Source: Anthopleura xanthogrammica
Lineage: Eukaryota; Cnidaria; Anthozoa; Actiniaria; Actiniidae
Length of the DNA: 64,000 nucleotides
Direction of reading: 5' to 3'
NCBI GenBank assembly: GCA_964019055.1
Contig: OZ025218.1
Coordinates: forward strand, 10,176,486-10,240,485
Shown here one piece after another: positions 54,701 to 64,000 of the stretch; within the stretch, counting starts at the first letter, position 1, and each line of letters begins with the position of its first letter. The notes below the pieces were generated by a model, which searched no databases, was not told the DNA's origin, and worked only from the letters and a program-made list of their open reading frames with translations. The position numbers and the translations under genes are program-made.

Positions 54701-55298
54701 TTTTGTACCACTGTGACGTCATTCTCGCCATGTTGCCGACAACACAAGCCACTTATAGAGAACGCTCTTTTTGGTGGTGAAGTGGCAAGGGGAGGGGTAA
54801 ACTTAGAAGGTACATCAGTACGTATAGTTATAATTATTAATAGTTATTGATTGATTTATCTGTTATCCATGTCTCCAGCTCATCCTCGGTGGTTTTCCCA
54901 GTGCGCATGACCAAACCTGTCACACCAATTCTCTACATCTCCAAGAAGAAAGGGCAGTTACAGAATATCAAGAAGAACGTCTTCATCAAGGATGCGCACC
55001 AAGGTAGTGTAGTCAGCTGGTAACTTTTCCTTGGGCAATATGTTAGAGAAAGAAAGGCAAGGGAATGGTGTTATATAAGGATTGGCGAAACAGTTCAGGT
55101 TGAGGTTACTAATATTGTTCAAACTTTTTCTCTATAGAATCTTTGAAGCATCACCACGTCTTCCACCATGTGGGACTTCCTGCCAAGTTCTGGGTCTCCA
55201 TCGTGTTTCTCATCGTTGCTTTCCATTTGTATCTCGTTAAACTCATATATTCCGAATGTTTTAAGGAACCTATCAAATCTAAAGTCTACATTAGCTAA
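48750..55298 (+). CDS. KIAA2013: KIAA2013 homologue, type II/I single-pass secretory-pathway protein, 15 exons
   Basis: Function in animals is poorly known. Exons: 48750-48823, 49451-49572, 50224-50352, 50673-50798, 50990-51048, 51159-51251, 51578-51652, 51808-51945, 52026-52134, 52541-52612, 52838-53038, 53731-53843, 53966-54240, 54879-55003, 55138-55298; all join in frame. The short first exon (MWDKTRIGSL) joins to SRKATFVIFGLLVLFLIW, an N-terminal signal anchor. Lumenal body motifs match the human protein: NGYLGVAARKDSF, LWETGVHVDPRHD, EHCFGGPPTMHSASLWP, GGTGIAQAMTLSFGGLQF, LYACEAGCQYEPVELR, KPVTPILYIS. A second hydrophobic segment near the C-terminus (FWVSIVFLIVAFHLYLVKLI) precedes a short basic tail. 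Both ends therefore carry hydrophobic helices. Confidence 0.9.
49140..49290. repeat. TCTAT/TCTGC pyrimidine-rich microsatellite
   Basis: Degenerate TCTATT and CTGCTCTG repeats in intron 1 of the KIAA2013 homologue. Confidence 0.7.
49600..49900. repeat. CTCCTGGAATT/GGAAAACTC repeat pair
   Basis: CTCCTGGAATTCTTGGAAAA, TCCTGGAATTGTAAAAATTT and CCCTGGAAAACTCC at 49630-49700 are echoed at 49828-49870 (CTCTTGGAAAACTCATGGAA). A degraded dispersed repeat in intron 2. Confidence 0.55.
51278..51457. mobile_element. MITE family M3, copy 1 (about 180 bp)
   Basis: Ends CAGGGCTTGAAAAAACAGCC and inverted GGCTGTTTTTTCAAGCCCTG; interior rich in CTGGCCA. Related copy at 60342-60521. Intron of the KIAA2013 homologue. 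Confidence 0.8.
52180..52465 (-). mobile_element. tRNA-derived SINE, subfamily 2
   Basis: The tRNA-like head is read on the minus strand from about 52460: GGCATGGTGGTAGAAAGC (A-box-like), then GGGGTTTGATTCCTAG (B-box match GGTTYGATTCC). The body shares GTGAAGGTGCCT and CACAGCTCTAACCAGTTTGA with 2395-2512. Confidence 0.75.
53105..53565 (-). mobile_element. tRNA-derived SINE with expanded internal tandem repeat
   Basis: About five 54-57 bp units (ACAACCTCTGGGCTGATC, GTCAGGGCATGGCTAACTCA) lie at 53105-53380, followed by the SINE body (GGGAGGAAAACTGGAGAACC) and head (GGAATCAAACCCAACACTCC). The copy at 61630 has just one such unit, so the units were amplified within this SINE. Intron of the KIAA2013 homologue. 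Confidence 0.8.
54290..54735. repeat. 105-bp minisatellite, about 4 units
   Basis: GTGATGTCATAGCCGCC starts at 54403, 54508 and 54613. A degraded first copy begins near 54292 and a partial last near 54712. Divisible by three, so frames stay open, but the array is intronic (between 54240 and 54879). The CATGGCGGCCATG palindrome occurs in each unit. Confidence 0.9.
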
Positions 55299-56138
55299 CA
55301 GTTATGGGATTCCTTTGGAAAATGTTATATAATGATTTTGAGCATGCGCAGCTCGGGGGTTGATCTGTGTTTTGTGCTCGAGACGGGACGGTGGCAGCGT
55401 AGCACTAAATTTAAAATTGTTAATCCAAGTCATATAAGACAAAGACAATTCTCATCCAATCACGTGCTGTAGGTCCGCAAAAATATGGGAAGATGGATCT
55501 GAGCCTGCATTCCTGATGGCCAGGGTTGAAACCTAAATGAGACTAGTTAAAGGAATGATAATTCAACATACTTTTTTATACAGGTTTAGTTCACCAATGA
55601 ACATTTATGATTCCGATGAAATAAGGAAATGTTTTAATTACTAGTGGAGTTTCAATTGCACTTTATTTAACTTGGTTTTCTTGGGGCTGTAAAAACGACT
55701 GTTCTTGAGAAAGGGTATTGAAATTTTCACATTAATCATACTTAATAATGCACATAAAAATCTAGTATTAACAGTGCAAAGAACTTAAAATAACGGGTAT
55801 GGAAACTTTAAAATTGACAAAGGATCATCCTTTTAATTATTTAATTTTAGACCCCAAACCCATTGCGCGCAGTGTTGCAGGCAATCGATGTTGCTAGCCA
55901 TGTCACACGATGCAATTTGTTGTACGCAATGTTGCTGAAGTAGAAAACGGTCCTCATTCAGCAACATTGTTACTGCAAATTTGCGCGCAATGTTACTGCA
56001 AATGTGCGCGCCGTGTGTCTAGCTTTACGTTTCTTTAGTCTCCTACGCGCATTAGTAATATTACTCTGAACAAATTGGAGAGGTCCAACCTTGTTGATTT
56101 TTTATTTTAATTTTGAATAACTAACGAGAACGTTACTT

Positions 56139-56169
<31 letters not shown>

Positions 56170-58501
56170 GGTTAGTGAATTGGTTTATAACCCAGCTAGG
56201 TAGTCTTGAGATATTTTTACCCTGTATGCGGTAGTCTTCGCGCTTTTGACAATCCAGAGGAGGATCCAGCTATCCCAGGTGCCTTTGCGTGTATATCTTG
56301 GTTTTGTTTTCTGGAAACCGGTTTATGCGCATCTTTTTGTATTAATACTTCTAATAATAATAACACTAATACACTTCACAATTTGCTAGGCCCGGTTACT
56401 AGTCAAGAGTTTAGACAGAGTAGTTTTCATCTAGGTCCTTCTAGATCGAATTAGAAAAAAAAAGTTGGTTTTTGTGGAAGGAGGAAAATCGGAGAACCCG
56501 GAGAAAAACCCTCGAAGCTGGAGAGAACAAACAAACAACTCTACTCGCATTAAACACCGAGCCTGGCGGGACTCTCACCGCTACGCCACCCGCCGCGCAA
56601 AGTACTCCAGTATTTTGACGAGTATCTATAAATTTCTTGAAGAATTTAAAAAATAAATATCGCTAAAAGGTATGACACACACTACTTAAGTACAATTGAT
56701 TTTTTCAATTTCGAAAATATTGATTTCAGCTGTTTAAATCTCACTCCCAATGCATGATGGGATAACTGTAGGTCCTCCTCTGCTTCCAAACTCAGTTGCG
56801 CAGAGCCAGCCAGCTTTTCGATACGTCATAGCCTTTAGCGCTCACAACAGCACTTCTAAAGGCTGACAATTGGACAAAAGAAAACTTCTCGCGCCCCCAG
56901 TGCAATTTTCTAGCACTTGAAAGAGTTTTAGATAAAACTGGTTGTCAAACTAGGAATAAGGTCGATGACAAGTCGTAGAAAATTCGACTCTCGACGCTTT
57001 TGTTTACTAGTCTTTCGTCTTTCCTTTCGAGAGTTTAACCAGCTGCACAGTGATAAAAATAACATATTTTTCTTTAGTTTTGTAGAGGCGGTCATCAACT
57101 GATGCTATAGTGAATGTCAGATTCAAATTGAACCCGGGCAGGCGCGGTCTGAAAATACAGTACAATCGAAAATTATATTATCTGCTAAGCATGGAATAAT
57201 GAAATATCATAAGCACTCTTGAGACAGTGTACTTTGAGTTCTCTGGCCTGAGATGAATAAGAATTATACAAAAGAATATTCGATTTATTCAAATTCACAT
57301 CAAATTTACCAAGTTGAACGTTGATTTATTTGATCAAAAGTCTACTGGTCGTAGAGTGTATACCGGCGCCGAAAAAGAAAGGAAAAATGGCTGACGTTTT
57401 TGCGCTTTTACCAGGGGTACAGTGTCTTCGAGGAATCCAGCAGCAATTCTGGTGAGTTTTATTACAATGAATAAAAGAATTATTTAAAAATTAGGAAGTA
57501 TAAAGAATTAATTTTGTACGTGCGCTGAACTTTGTTGTATTACAGGATAGCACCTGTTCTCGTAGCCGGGCCGATTGCTTCAAGGCGACTAGGGAATATT
57601 ACTGTATAGAATTTTTTTATTAAAAGTGCTAAATTCCCTAGTCCTTGGAGGTAAAATAAAAGCCTTATAATATATTGATAATAAAAATAAACGTATATTT
57701 TTGAACTAAATTACAGATTGAAACTTGGTTATATTTTAAAATTCAATTACACGGCACTAAGGTTTTTGATCCGAATCGCGCGCCATCTGCGCCCTTGACT
57801 GAAAATGTGCTATTTTCCCATAATTTTCTCAAATTCAAGTGATAGTCAGCCTGGGGTAGACCCATGGTCCACAAGAAGTCCTCATGTGTTCTGAAATGGG
57901 AGCAACATAATCTCGGTATATATTGATTACAATTCAAGCTCTGAACCTTTATACAGCTTTCGAAAAATCCTTGATTTGCGATCCCATTATTATATTACAC
58001 TTAAAAAAAATATTTTACTGCACTTAATCTGGGATTTCTCCACGATTATCACTTGGACTTGGATTTTACCAAAATTTTGGCTGAAAACTAATTAAATGAA
58101 GATCAGAACGCACCCCTTCCCCCTCCCCCCTCCTTCTCCATGCCCCCCACAGAGTCGACAGCTGTTGTTGAGGTTATGACGTTATAAATGAAAATAATAA
58201 TCTTTAGGTCAAACAGAAAACCAGTTTCCGTTATATTCCATTATCATTTTCATTTATTGAAGACTTTGTAAAATGAAATAAAAATAATTGGTAAAAAAAA
58301 TTTGATCAAAATGTCCCGGGTCAACTTTACCCCAGGCCACTAAGCAACGCTCATCTGTTTGCCATGCCTGGTTACTGTCATAAACGATCGATACAAAGTC
58401 ATTAATAGAAGCGCCATTTTCTTCGGATTTTTTCGACTTTTCCAATGAAAATCTTCCAATTCCTGCTTCCTCATACCTTAAACTAAGTCTGGGAATACAA
58501 A
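55299..58501. other. Intergenic region between KIAA2013 homologue and RP2
   Basis: No confident gene. Contains GCGCGCAATGTTG-type palindromic repeats (55860-56010), a (TTG)n run (56140-56170) and a SINE fragment (56465-56600). There is one ATG-led segment ending at a splice-like GTGAGT (57388-57452) and one minus-strand exon-like segment (57743-57885). Neither could be tied to a gene. Confidence 0.5.
56465..56600 (-). mobile_element. SINE fragment
   Basis: GGAGGAAAATCGGAGAACCC, GAGAAAAACCCTCGAAGCTG and CTCTACTCGCATTAAACACC match the body of the copies at 53400 and 61715. The head is degraded. Confidence 0.65.
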
Positions 58502-61500
58502 ATGGGTTGTTTGCTATCGAAAAAAGGCGAAAAACTGGACGAGGAAGAGCCTGAAGTATTCAGTTGGCAAGTAAACTAGCTGTTATCAATCGTCAATAAT
58601 AGCTAAATTTAAAAAAATAAACTCTTTCTCAGCATCTGTAGAGTATATTTCTAAAAGCATAAGCCTTGTTTTAAGCGAATTTTTTGGTCTGTAGGGAAAG
58701 ACAGGATCGACCTGATCCAAAAGATTTTACAATCGCTGACTTGAAAGGCGAGACTGCAGGACGAACGCCTGGTAAAGTAAACGGCCAACAGTTTATTATT
58801 AGGGATTGCCAGGTGAGTTCAAATCATTTTGATCTTACTTATCTTTTAGATCGGCGAAGAGAACTCTAACTAGACAGGCTCTACGGTTTTTAATATATAT
58901 CCTGTGCAATCATTAGCATATTTTGGAATTTTTAAGGAGTAATACTAGACTGCTCTGATTTAATGAAGTTTTATCACTATGTTTACCATACAAAAATAAC
59001 GTACTAATACTATAAGTAATTCTTTTTATCATTTTTCTAATGAAAAAAGTATTTCAGTGTCTTGGATGTATTCTCCTCTCGTCTCTCCTCTCCACTCCTT
59101 TCCCAATCCTATGCCTTCACTATCCCACGACAATACACCATTGAGCAGTTTTCGTATGATTTTGAAAGCTCGCGGCACAAATGCAGTCTTGACATAGCAA
59201 TGCACTGCCACCAGACCAATCACATTGTGTGAACATTTACTCTCCATCCAATCAAATTCCTGAAGCATGGCATGAACAAGGCGTGGACACGATCACACCA
59301 AGGTCACAGTACTGTCAGGCAAATCAGATTTTGCAAGAAACAAATCAGCCAACCAAAATTTTGGGAAGGATCACAGTCATAGTAAGGCATGCAAATTATA
59401 CGGCTACAAGCTTTTCACAGTCATACGAAAACTGTTCACTATTACCCTCTACATTAGGCTACCCTTACCCTGCCCCAACATACTGTAACTTTAAATTTAT
59501 TGTTCTCCATTTATAGGATTCCAATATTTATATATATGATCATTCAGCTACAATAACCATTGATGACTGCGTAGGATGTAATATGTTTCTAGGTCCCATC
59601 AAAGGAAGGTAATGTAATGTATTTGAATGTAACGTAATGTAACTGAACACCACGCAGCACTTTTGCAAATCTTTTCATCAAATTGACAAAAGTCAGAGTT
59701 GGTAAATTTTGTCCAAAAAATTGCTTCAATGCGACTACGCCAATACTGAATATATTTTCTCAACTAGCCATCACTATTTAAAACTTATTGTGATTTTGAG
59801 CCGCAATATGGGTTTATATTAGCGGCTAGTTGGGAGAAAATATATTCCATATTGGCCGTAGTTGCGAAGTGATGAAGGCTAATACTGAATAATATGTTTT
59901 CTTCCAATGCCGTCAATACGGCATAAACCATATTGGTGGCTCAAAATCCCAATAAGTTTTGTATCGTGGTAATTCTGAGCCGACAAGTTCATATTGGCAG
60001 CTCTCTCATGATCAAACTAATAGGAGAATCGCGATACAAACCTGTATTGGTGGCTCATAATAAGTATTAAATATTAGAAGTGTATTTTTTCCAGGAAATA
60101 AAATTGTGCCACTCACCACCTGGTTCTAGCTATATTCGCTTGCTTTTACAACCTTTAATATAATTACTTTTTTACAAGTATTCTACAAATTATGATCTGA
60201 ATTATTTTTTCTCTTCAACAGTGTGTATTTCAGAGATTGTAAAGACTGCAAAGTAATTGTAGCATGTCAACAATTTAGGTAAGATTAAAGAAATTATGCT
60301 GCATTGTATATTATATACCAGAAGAGAATAATTCCATTAACCAGGGATTGAAATAACAGCTGGTCAATTGATGGACAATTTCTTGCCAGAATATGGAACT
60401 TGTCTGGCCAAATTTTTGCCTTACTGGTCATTTTGACCTGTAACGATGAGCCATTGACAGGGTATCAGTGACAAGCTGACCAGTGACTGACCAGCTGTTA
60501 ACTGCCAACTGACAAGCCCTGCATCAACTGAAAGTAGTTGTTCAATTCTGTCTCCAGGACTAGAGATTGCAAAAAGATGGATGTCTTTCTTTGTTGTGCT
60601 ACACAACCTATAATAGAATCTTCGACGGGAATGAAATTTGCTTGCTTTCAGTATTACTATCCTGAGCTTGAAAGTAAGTTTTCATTGTAGTTGATGGTTT
60701 TCTCCTTTCTTCTCTCCTTCTATTCCTTCTTTCCTTCCTTCCTTTCTTTCTTTCTTCCATCTTTCTTTCCTTCCTTTATCTCTTTCCCTTCCTTCCTTCC
60801 TTTCTTCCTGCCTTCCTTCCTTCCTTCCTTCCTTTCTTCCTTCCTTTCTCCTTTCTTTCCTTCTTCCTTCCTTTCTTTCTTCCTGCCTTCCTTCTTTCCT
60901 TCCTTTTATTCTTTCCTTCCTTCCTTCTTATCTTCCTTCAATTTTTCTTTCTTTTTTTCTTTCTTCTTTTCTTTCTTTCTTTCTTTTTTTCTTTCTTACT
61001 TTCTTTTTTCTTTCTTTCTTTTTTTTCTTTTATGATTTTTTTGTCATCTTGCTTTTGTTTGTTCATTTTCATACATCCATCTACATCCTAGAGTCCTACA
61101 AAACAACTTTCTCATTTGATTGACCTTTCCATCTACTCATCCTCCCCTCCCATTAACCAAATATATTTAGTAATTTTTTATGTGATGTTTACCTTCAGGT
61201 CAGTTTGAAGCAGCTGATTTGAGTTTATACAACAACAACTGGAGCAATCTCCATGACTTTACACCTGCGCCGGGAGAGGTAACATGGTCATTACTACCAG
61301 AGGTAAGCATGAATAATATTTGCTATATAATTCTTAAAGTTCCTCCTATCCCCAAAAACTCTAATCTGCCTCCATGGGGGAGGTATGGATATTTTATGGA
61401 ACAATTACACAAAAGATTGTTTAATTGTTTTTCTCTTTCTTCCATAGGATGCACATGTCGATGACTTTGTGCCACTTCCTACATCAGATGAGCTCTCCAG

Positions 61501-63578
61501 TGTCAAAATATCCACAGCGAAGAATAAAAGCATTGTTCCCATCACTCTAGGAAGCAGAAGAAAGCCTTTTAATGAAGTAGGTTTTTTCTTTGTTTCTTTG
61601 TTTGTTTAGGTTTTTTTTAACTTTTATCAATTCCTTGAAGCAAACTCTGGGCCAATCAAAGTCAGTGCATGGCTCTAACTCACAGTTCAAATTGGAATTC
61701 AGCATGTTAGGTTTTGCGAGGGAGGAAAACCAGAGAACCTAGAGAAAAACCCTCAAATCAAGGGAGAGGGCTGCATGTAAGAAACTCTACTCATATGTGA
61801 TGCCCAGTCCAGGAATCAAACCTGAGACCCCAGAGGTGAGAGGAGAGTGACGAGTGTACTACCACTACTCCACCCTTGATTCCCTAATGTTTGTGATGTT
61901 GAGTCCAGGTATCAAACCCTAGACCCCACATCACATAGATTAGGGAATCAAGGGTGGCATAGAGGTAGACCCCATGGGTGAGTGACGAGTGAACTACCAC
62001 TACTCCACCCTTGATTTCTCTAAACATTAACTGTCACCTTAAATAAATGAATAATTAAATAAATATCATCTATAGCAGTTGTTACAGATGCATGCAAATA
62101 AGATGACAAGCATGGTATCGACCCAATAGCCTCACTTGTATGATTGTTAAAACAAAAGAATATATCATTTGCATACATCCATAATAACAGCTATTGGTCA
62201 ACATTAAGCCATAAACCAATTATTTTGGAAGTGTTTGAATTCTTTTGTTTTGTATTTTGCAGGTGTGTCTAGTAATATTTTTTCAAAGCTCACAAAGAAA
62301 AGAAAAAATTCAAAATTTCTTGGAAAAAATTAAAGAAAAGGTACAAAACAAGTGAATATTGTATTAATTTTTTTCATTAGTCCCTTTCACAGTTCCCTGC
62401 ACCATCTTGAAAGGAAGCAGTGCCTTTGCATCAAAGCAAGACCATTGGTGATAGAGATAGAAACCTTTTTTTAACACCTTGGACAATAATTATTATTCAC
62501 ATGTCTCTATCATTGCAAGCTCACAGTTGGTCTCCCTTTGATGCAAAGGCAGGACTACCTTTCAAGATGGCGCAGGGAACTGTGAAAGGAACTTTTTTTC
62601 GGTTTTTCTGCCTCAAAAAGAACTGAAAACCTGGTTAAACCCCAGGAGTGGTGGCTTGGACTGCAGAGTTGAGACATGAAGGTATGCTATTCTGACTCCT
62701 CTGAAAAGAATGTTGTTTTTCCACAGGAATGCATATTAGTACAGACTAAGGAAGTAAGCATGAAAGCCAATGAAATAGCCAGAGTTACTGGTTCGACAGA
62801 GTACAATAATGCAGTAGTACAAGGTGAGATAATCACTCAAATTAACAATTAATAATGACAGCTTTTTTCCATGCTCTGTTCAGTAATACAGCATGCAGGG
62901 GGGGAATACAGCATGCAGGGGGGGGAATACAGCATGCAGGAAGTACTAAGCACAAAAGAAGTGTGAAGAGAAGCATGAGCCGTCAGCAAGTGGTTTTTGC
63001 AGTTCCAAAGTAATACTGTATTACTCTATTTTTTTAGATAGGAAGAAAAATAGTTTTCACTGCTGTTTTCTTACACTTCTTTGCAAAGTTGGCTGTGTGC
63101 ATGAGGTGTGCATGAGGTTGGCATCAGCAACATTACAAAGTTAAGAGAGCCAGTTTATAAGAGACCTAAAAGACTCTACTCGCATAGATTTCAGATAAAT
63201 TCAGTTTTTTTTTTGTTTTTTTTTTACATCCTATATAAATTTACATATATCCATCAACCTGCAATAGTATTAAATAGTCTAGGTAGATGCCCAGTCTGAA
63301 AATTAAACCTGAGACCCCAGAAGTGAGAGGCGAGTGAGCTACCACTGCACCACCCTTGATTCCCTTGACCACCTTTCCTATTCTTTTCTTCTATTCATTT
63401 TTTCATTTTGCTCCCAGGACCATTAATTGGCATGGAAGTAAATGGCAGGGATTGTATTCAAACCTGTCATGATACCTGCGGGAAAGACAACCCTGACATC
63501 TTCCTGTCATCAAGTCCACAGAAAGCTACACAAGAGATAGACCAATTCTATAACTTTGTAGATATGTCCATGAATTAG
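58502..63578 (+). CDS. RP2: RP2 homologue (ARL3 GTPase-activating protein), 10 exons
   Basis: Peripheral membrane GAP for ARL3 that controls delivery of lipidated proteins to cilia. Exons: 58502-58566, 58695-58812, 59517-59608, 60222-60278, 60558-60673, 61199-61302, 61448-61576, 62263-62340, 62727-62823, 63418-63578. The start MGCLLSKK carries the Gly2 myristoylation and Cys3 palmitoylation signal. A TBCC/CAP-GLY-like beta-helix domain follows: [40 protein letters not shown]. The GAP arginine is in [21 protein letters not shown] and [19 protein letters not shown] match the human protein. The C-terminal NDK-like domain ends [10 protein letters not shown]. Intron 1 appears to be GC-AG: the GC donor at 58567 keeps frame and exact human length ([12 protein letters not shown]). 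Confidence 0.95.
59730..60080. repeat. Compound inverted-repeat region (ATATTGGCGGCTC-like)
   Basis: Motifs such as CCATATTGG, GGTGGCTCA and their complements recur in both orientations (AATACTGAATAATATGTTTT, TTGAGCCGCAATATGGG, TATTGGTGGCTCATAATA). Probably one or two nested non-autonomous elements. Boundaries unclear. Intron of RP2. Confidence 0.55.
60342..60521. mobile_element. MITE family M3, copy 2 (about 180 bp)
   Basis: CAGGGATTGAAATAACAGCT at the left and AACTGACAAGCCCTG at the right; GACCAGC/GCTGGTC motifs inside. Related to 51278-51457 but more diverged. Confidence 0.65.
60690..61035. repeat. (TTCC)n/(TTTC)n polypyrimidine tract
   Basis: About 340 bp of nearly pure pyrimidine on the plus strand in RP2 intron 5. 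The open frame (Ser/Phe-rich) is an artefact. Confidence 0.95.
61625..62025 (-). mobile_element. tRNA-derived SINE, best copy, with duplicated head
   Basis: Body: AAGCAAACTCTGGGCCAATC, GGGAGGAAAACCAGAGAACC, AAACTCTACTCA. The minus-strand head reads GGGTGGAGTAGTGGTAG, then GGGGTCTCAGGTTTGATTCC (B-box GGTTTGATTCC). A second partial head in the same orientation lies at about 61885-62020. Intron of RP2. Confidence 0.8.
62379..62593. mobile_element. MITE family M1, copy 2 (215 bp)
   Basis: Ends AGTCCCTTTCACAGTTCCCT and inverted GGGAACTGTGAAAGGAACT; inner inverted CTTTGCATC copies. Same family as 29380-29590. Intron of RP2, 39 bp after exon 8. Confidence 0.8.
63130..63368 (-). mobile_element. tRNA-derived SINE copy
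   Basis: The minus-strand head is the clearest in the window: GGGTGGTGCAGTGGTAGCTC (A-box-like TGGTGCAGTGG), then GGGGTCTCAGGTTTAATTTT (degenerate B-box). The body has a T-rich insertion. Intron 9 of RP2. Confidence 0.75.
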
Positions 63579-63850
63579 GCTGAAATACTACCTGTAGTAG
63601 AGAAAGTGGACCTTCCTTTATCACGCAGCACAACGCAACAGATATGTGTAGGTCTACCAGTTCTGTAACTTTGTAGATATGTCCATGAATTAGGCTGAAA
63701 TACTACCTGTAGTAGAGAAAGTTGACCTTCCTTTATCACGCAGCACGATGCAGCAGATATGTGTAGGTCTACCAGTTCTGTAACTTTGTAGATATTTCCA
63801 TAAATTTAGCTGAAATACTAGTAGAGAATGTGATGTATCCTTTATCACAG
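63539..63850. repeat. 115-bp tandem repeat covering the RP2 stop codon and 3' UTR
   Basis: AACTTTGTAGATAT recurs at 63552, 63667 and 63782, each followed by TCCATGAATTAGGCTGAAAT or a close variant. Copy 1 contains the last 13 codons of RP2. Confidence 0.9.
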
Positions 63851-64000
63851 GGCAGCTCATTCCCAGCACAGTGAAGTCCTTTGTAAATGGCCAAGGAACC
63901 TTATTCCAAGAAAGTTTCAATGTGAGCCTACAAGAGGGGAAAATCTATGTACTGTTCCCACCAACATGGCTGCCACATGAGAAAGGCATGTGAAATGGCT
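63851..64000. other. 3' flank of RP2
   Basis: An open stretch without recognised homology. Nothing assigned. Confidence 0.4.

Noticed and set aside
54300..54716. 138-codon frame MIATMLVDMTKN...
   Set aside because: A 105-bp minisatellite in an intron of the KIAA2013 homologue.
60691..61035. 114-codon Phe/Ser-rich membrane-like frame
   Set aside because: Translation of a polypyrimidine microsatellite.

Overview
The window looks like nuclear DNA of an invertebrate animal, most likely a cnidarian. This is an inference. It carries intron-rich, deeply conserved animal genes (sphingosine-1-phosphate lyase, RP2, GTPBP6, a KIAA2013 homologue, a xanthine dehydrogenase-type gene) in AT-rich DNA full of trinucleotide arrays, minisatellites, MITEs and tRNA-derived SINEs. 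Into this background one large virus-like transposon has been inserted.

Layout. (1) 1-9179, minus strand: the 5' half of a molybdo-flavoenzyme gene of the xanthine dehydrogenase/aldehyde oxidase family, 18 exons, running off the left edge. Its introns hold (CAT)n arrays, a 229-bp MITE and an 836-bp Mutator-like element. (2) 9400-28288: a TTAA-flanked, Kolobok-like non-autonomous element of about 2.1 kb, split by the element in (3). (3) 9783-26581: a complete 16.8-kb Maverick/Polinton with about 765-bp inverted repeats and a CATTT target duplication. It encodes protein-primed family B DNA polymerase, retroviral-type integrase, a probable major capsid protein, an FtsK/HerA-type packaging ATPase, a candidate minor virion protein, several small membrane proteins, a candidate ssDNA-binding protein and a small DNA-binding candidate. 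All reading frames are open. (4) 30342-39504, minus: SGPL1, 23 exons, with an 1.8-kb 72-bp minisatellite in one intron. (5) 40089-42848, plus: a two-exon zinc-dependent medium-chain dehydrogenase, head-to-head with SGPL1. (6) 43174-47825, minus: GTPBP6 (HflX-type GTPase), 7 exons. (7) 48750-55298, plus: a KIAA2013 homologue, 15 exons, head-to-head with GTPBP6. (8) 58502-63578, plus: RP2, 10 exons, with a GC-AG first intron.

Within the Polinton the genes form a virion and replication module. Polymerase and integrase serve copying and insertion. The capsid protein, ATPase and the following block of small membrane/virion candidates (15.7-24.4 kb, plus strand) would serve particle assembly. The two minus-strand genes at the right end look like DNA-binding functions. 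Short AT-rich boxes (ATAAA-type) sit directly before most start codons, and a repeated 9-bp-stem hairpin sits at transcription-unit boundaries. No adenovirus-type maturation protease was recognised. The intact frames, matching TIRs and clean target duplication suggest a young insertion that may still be functional.
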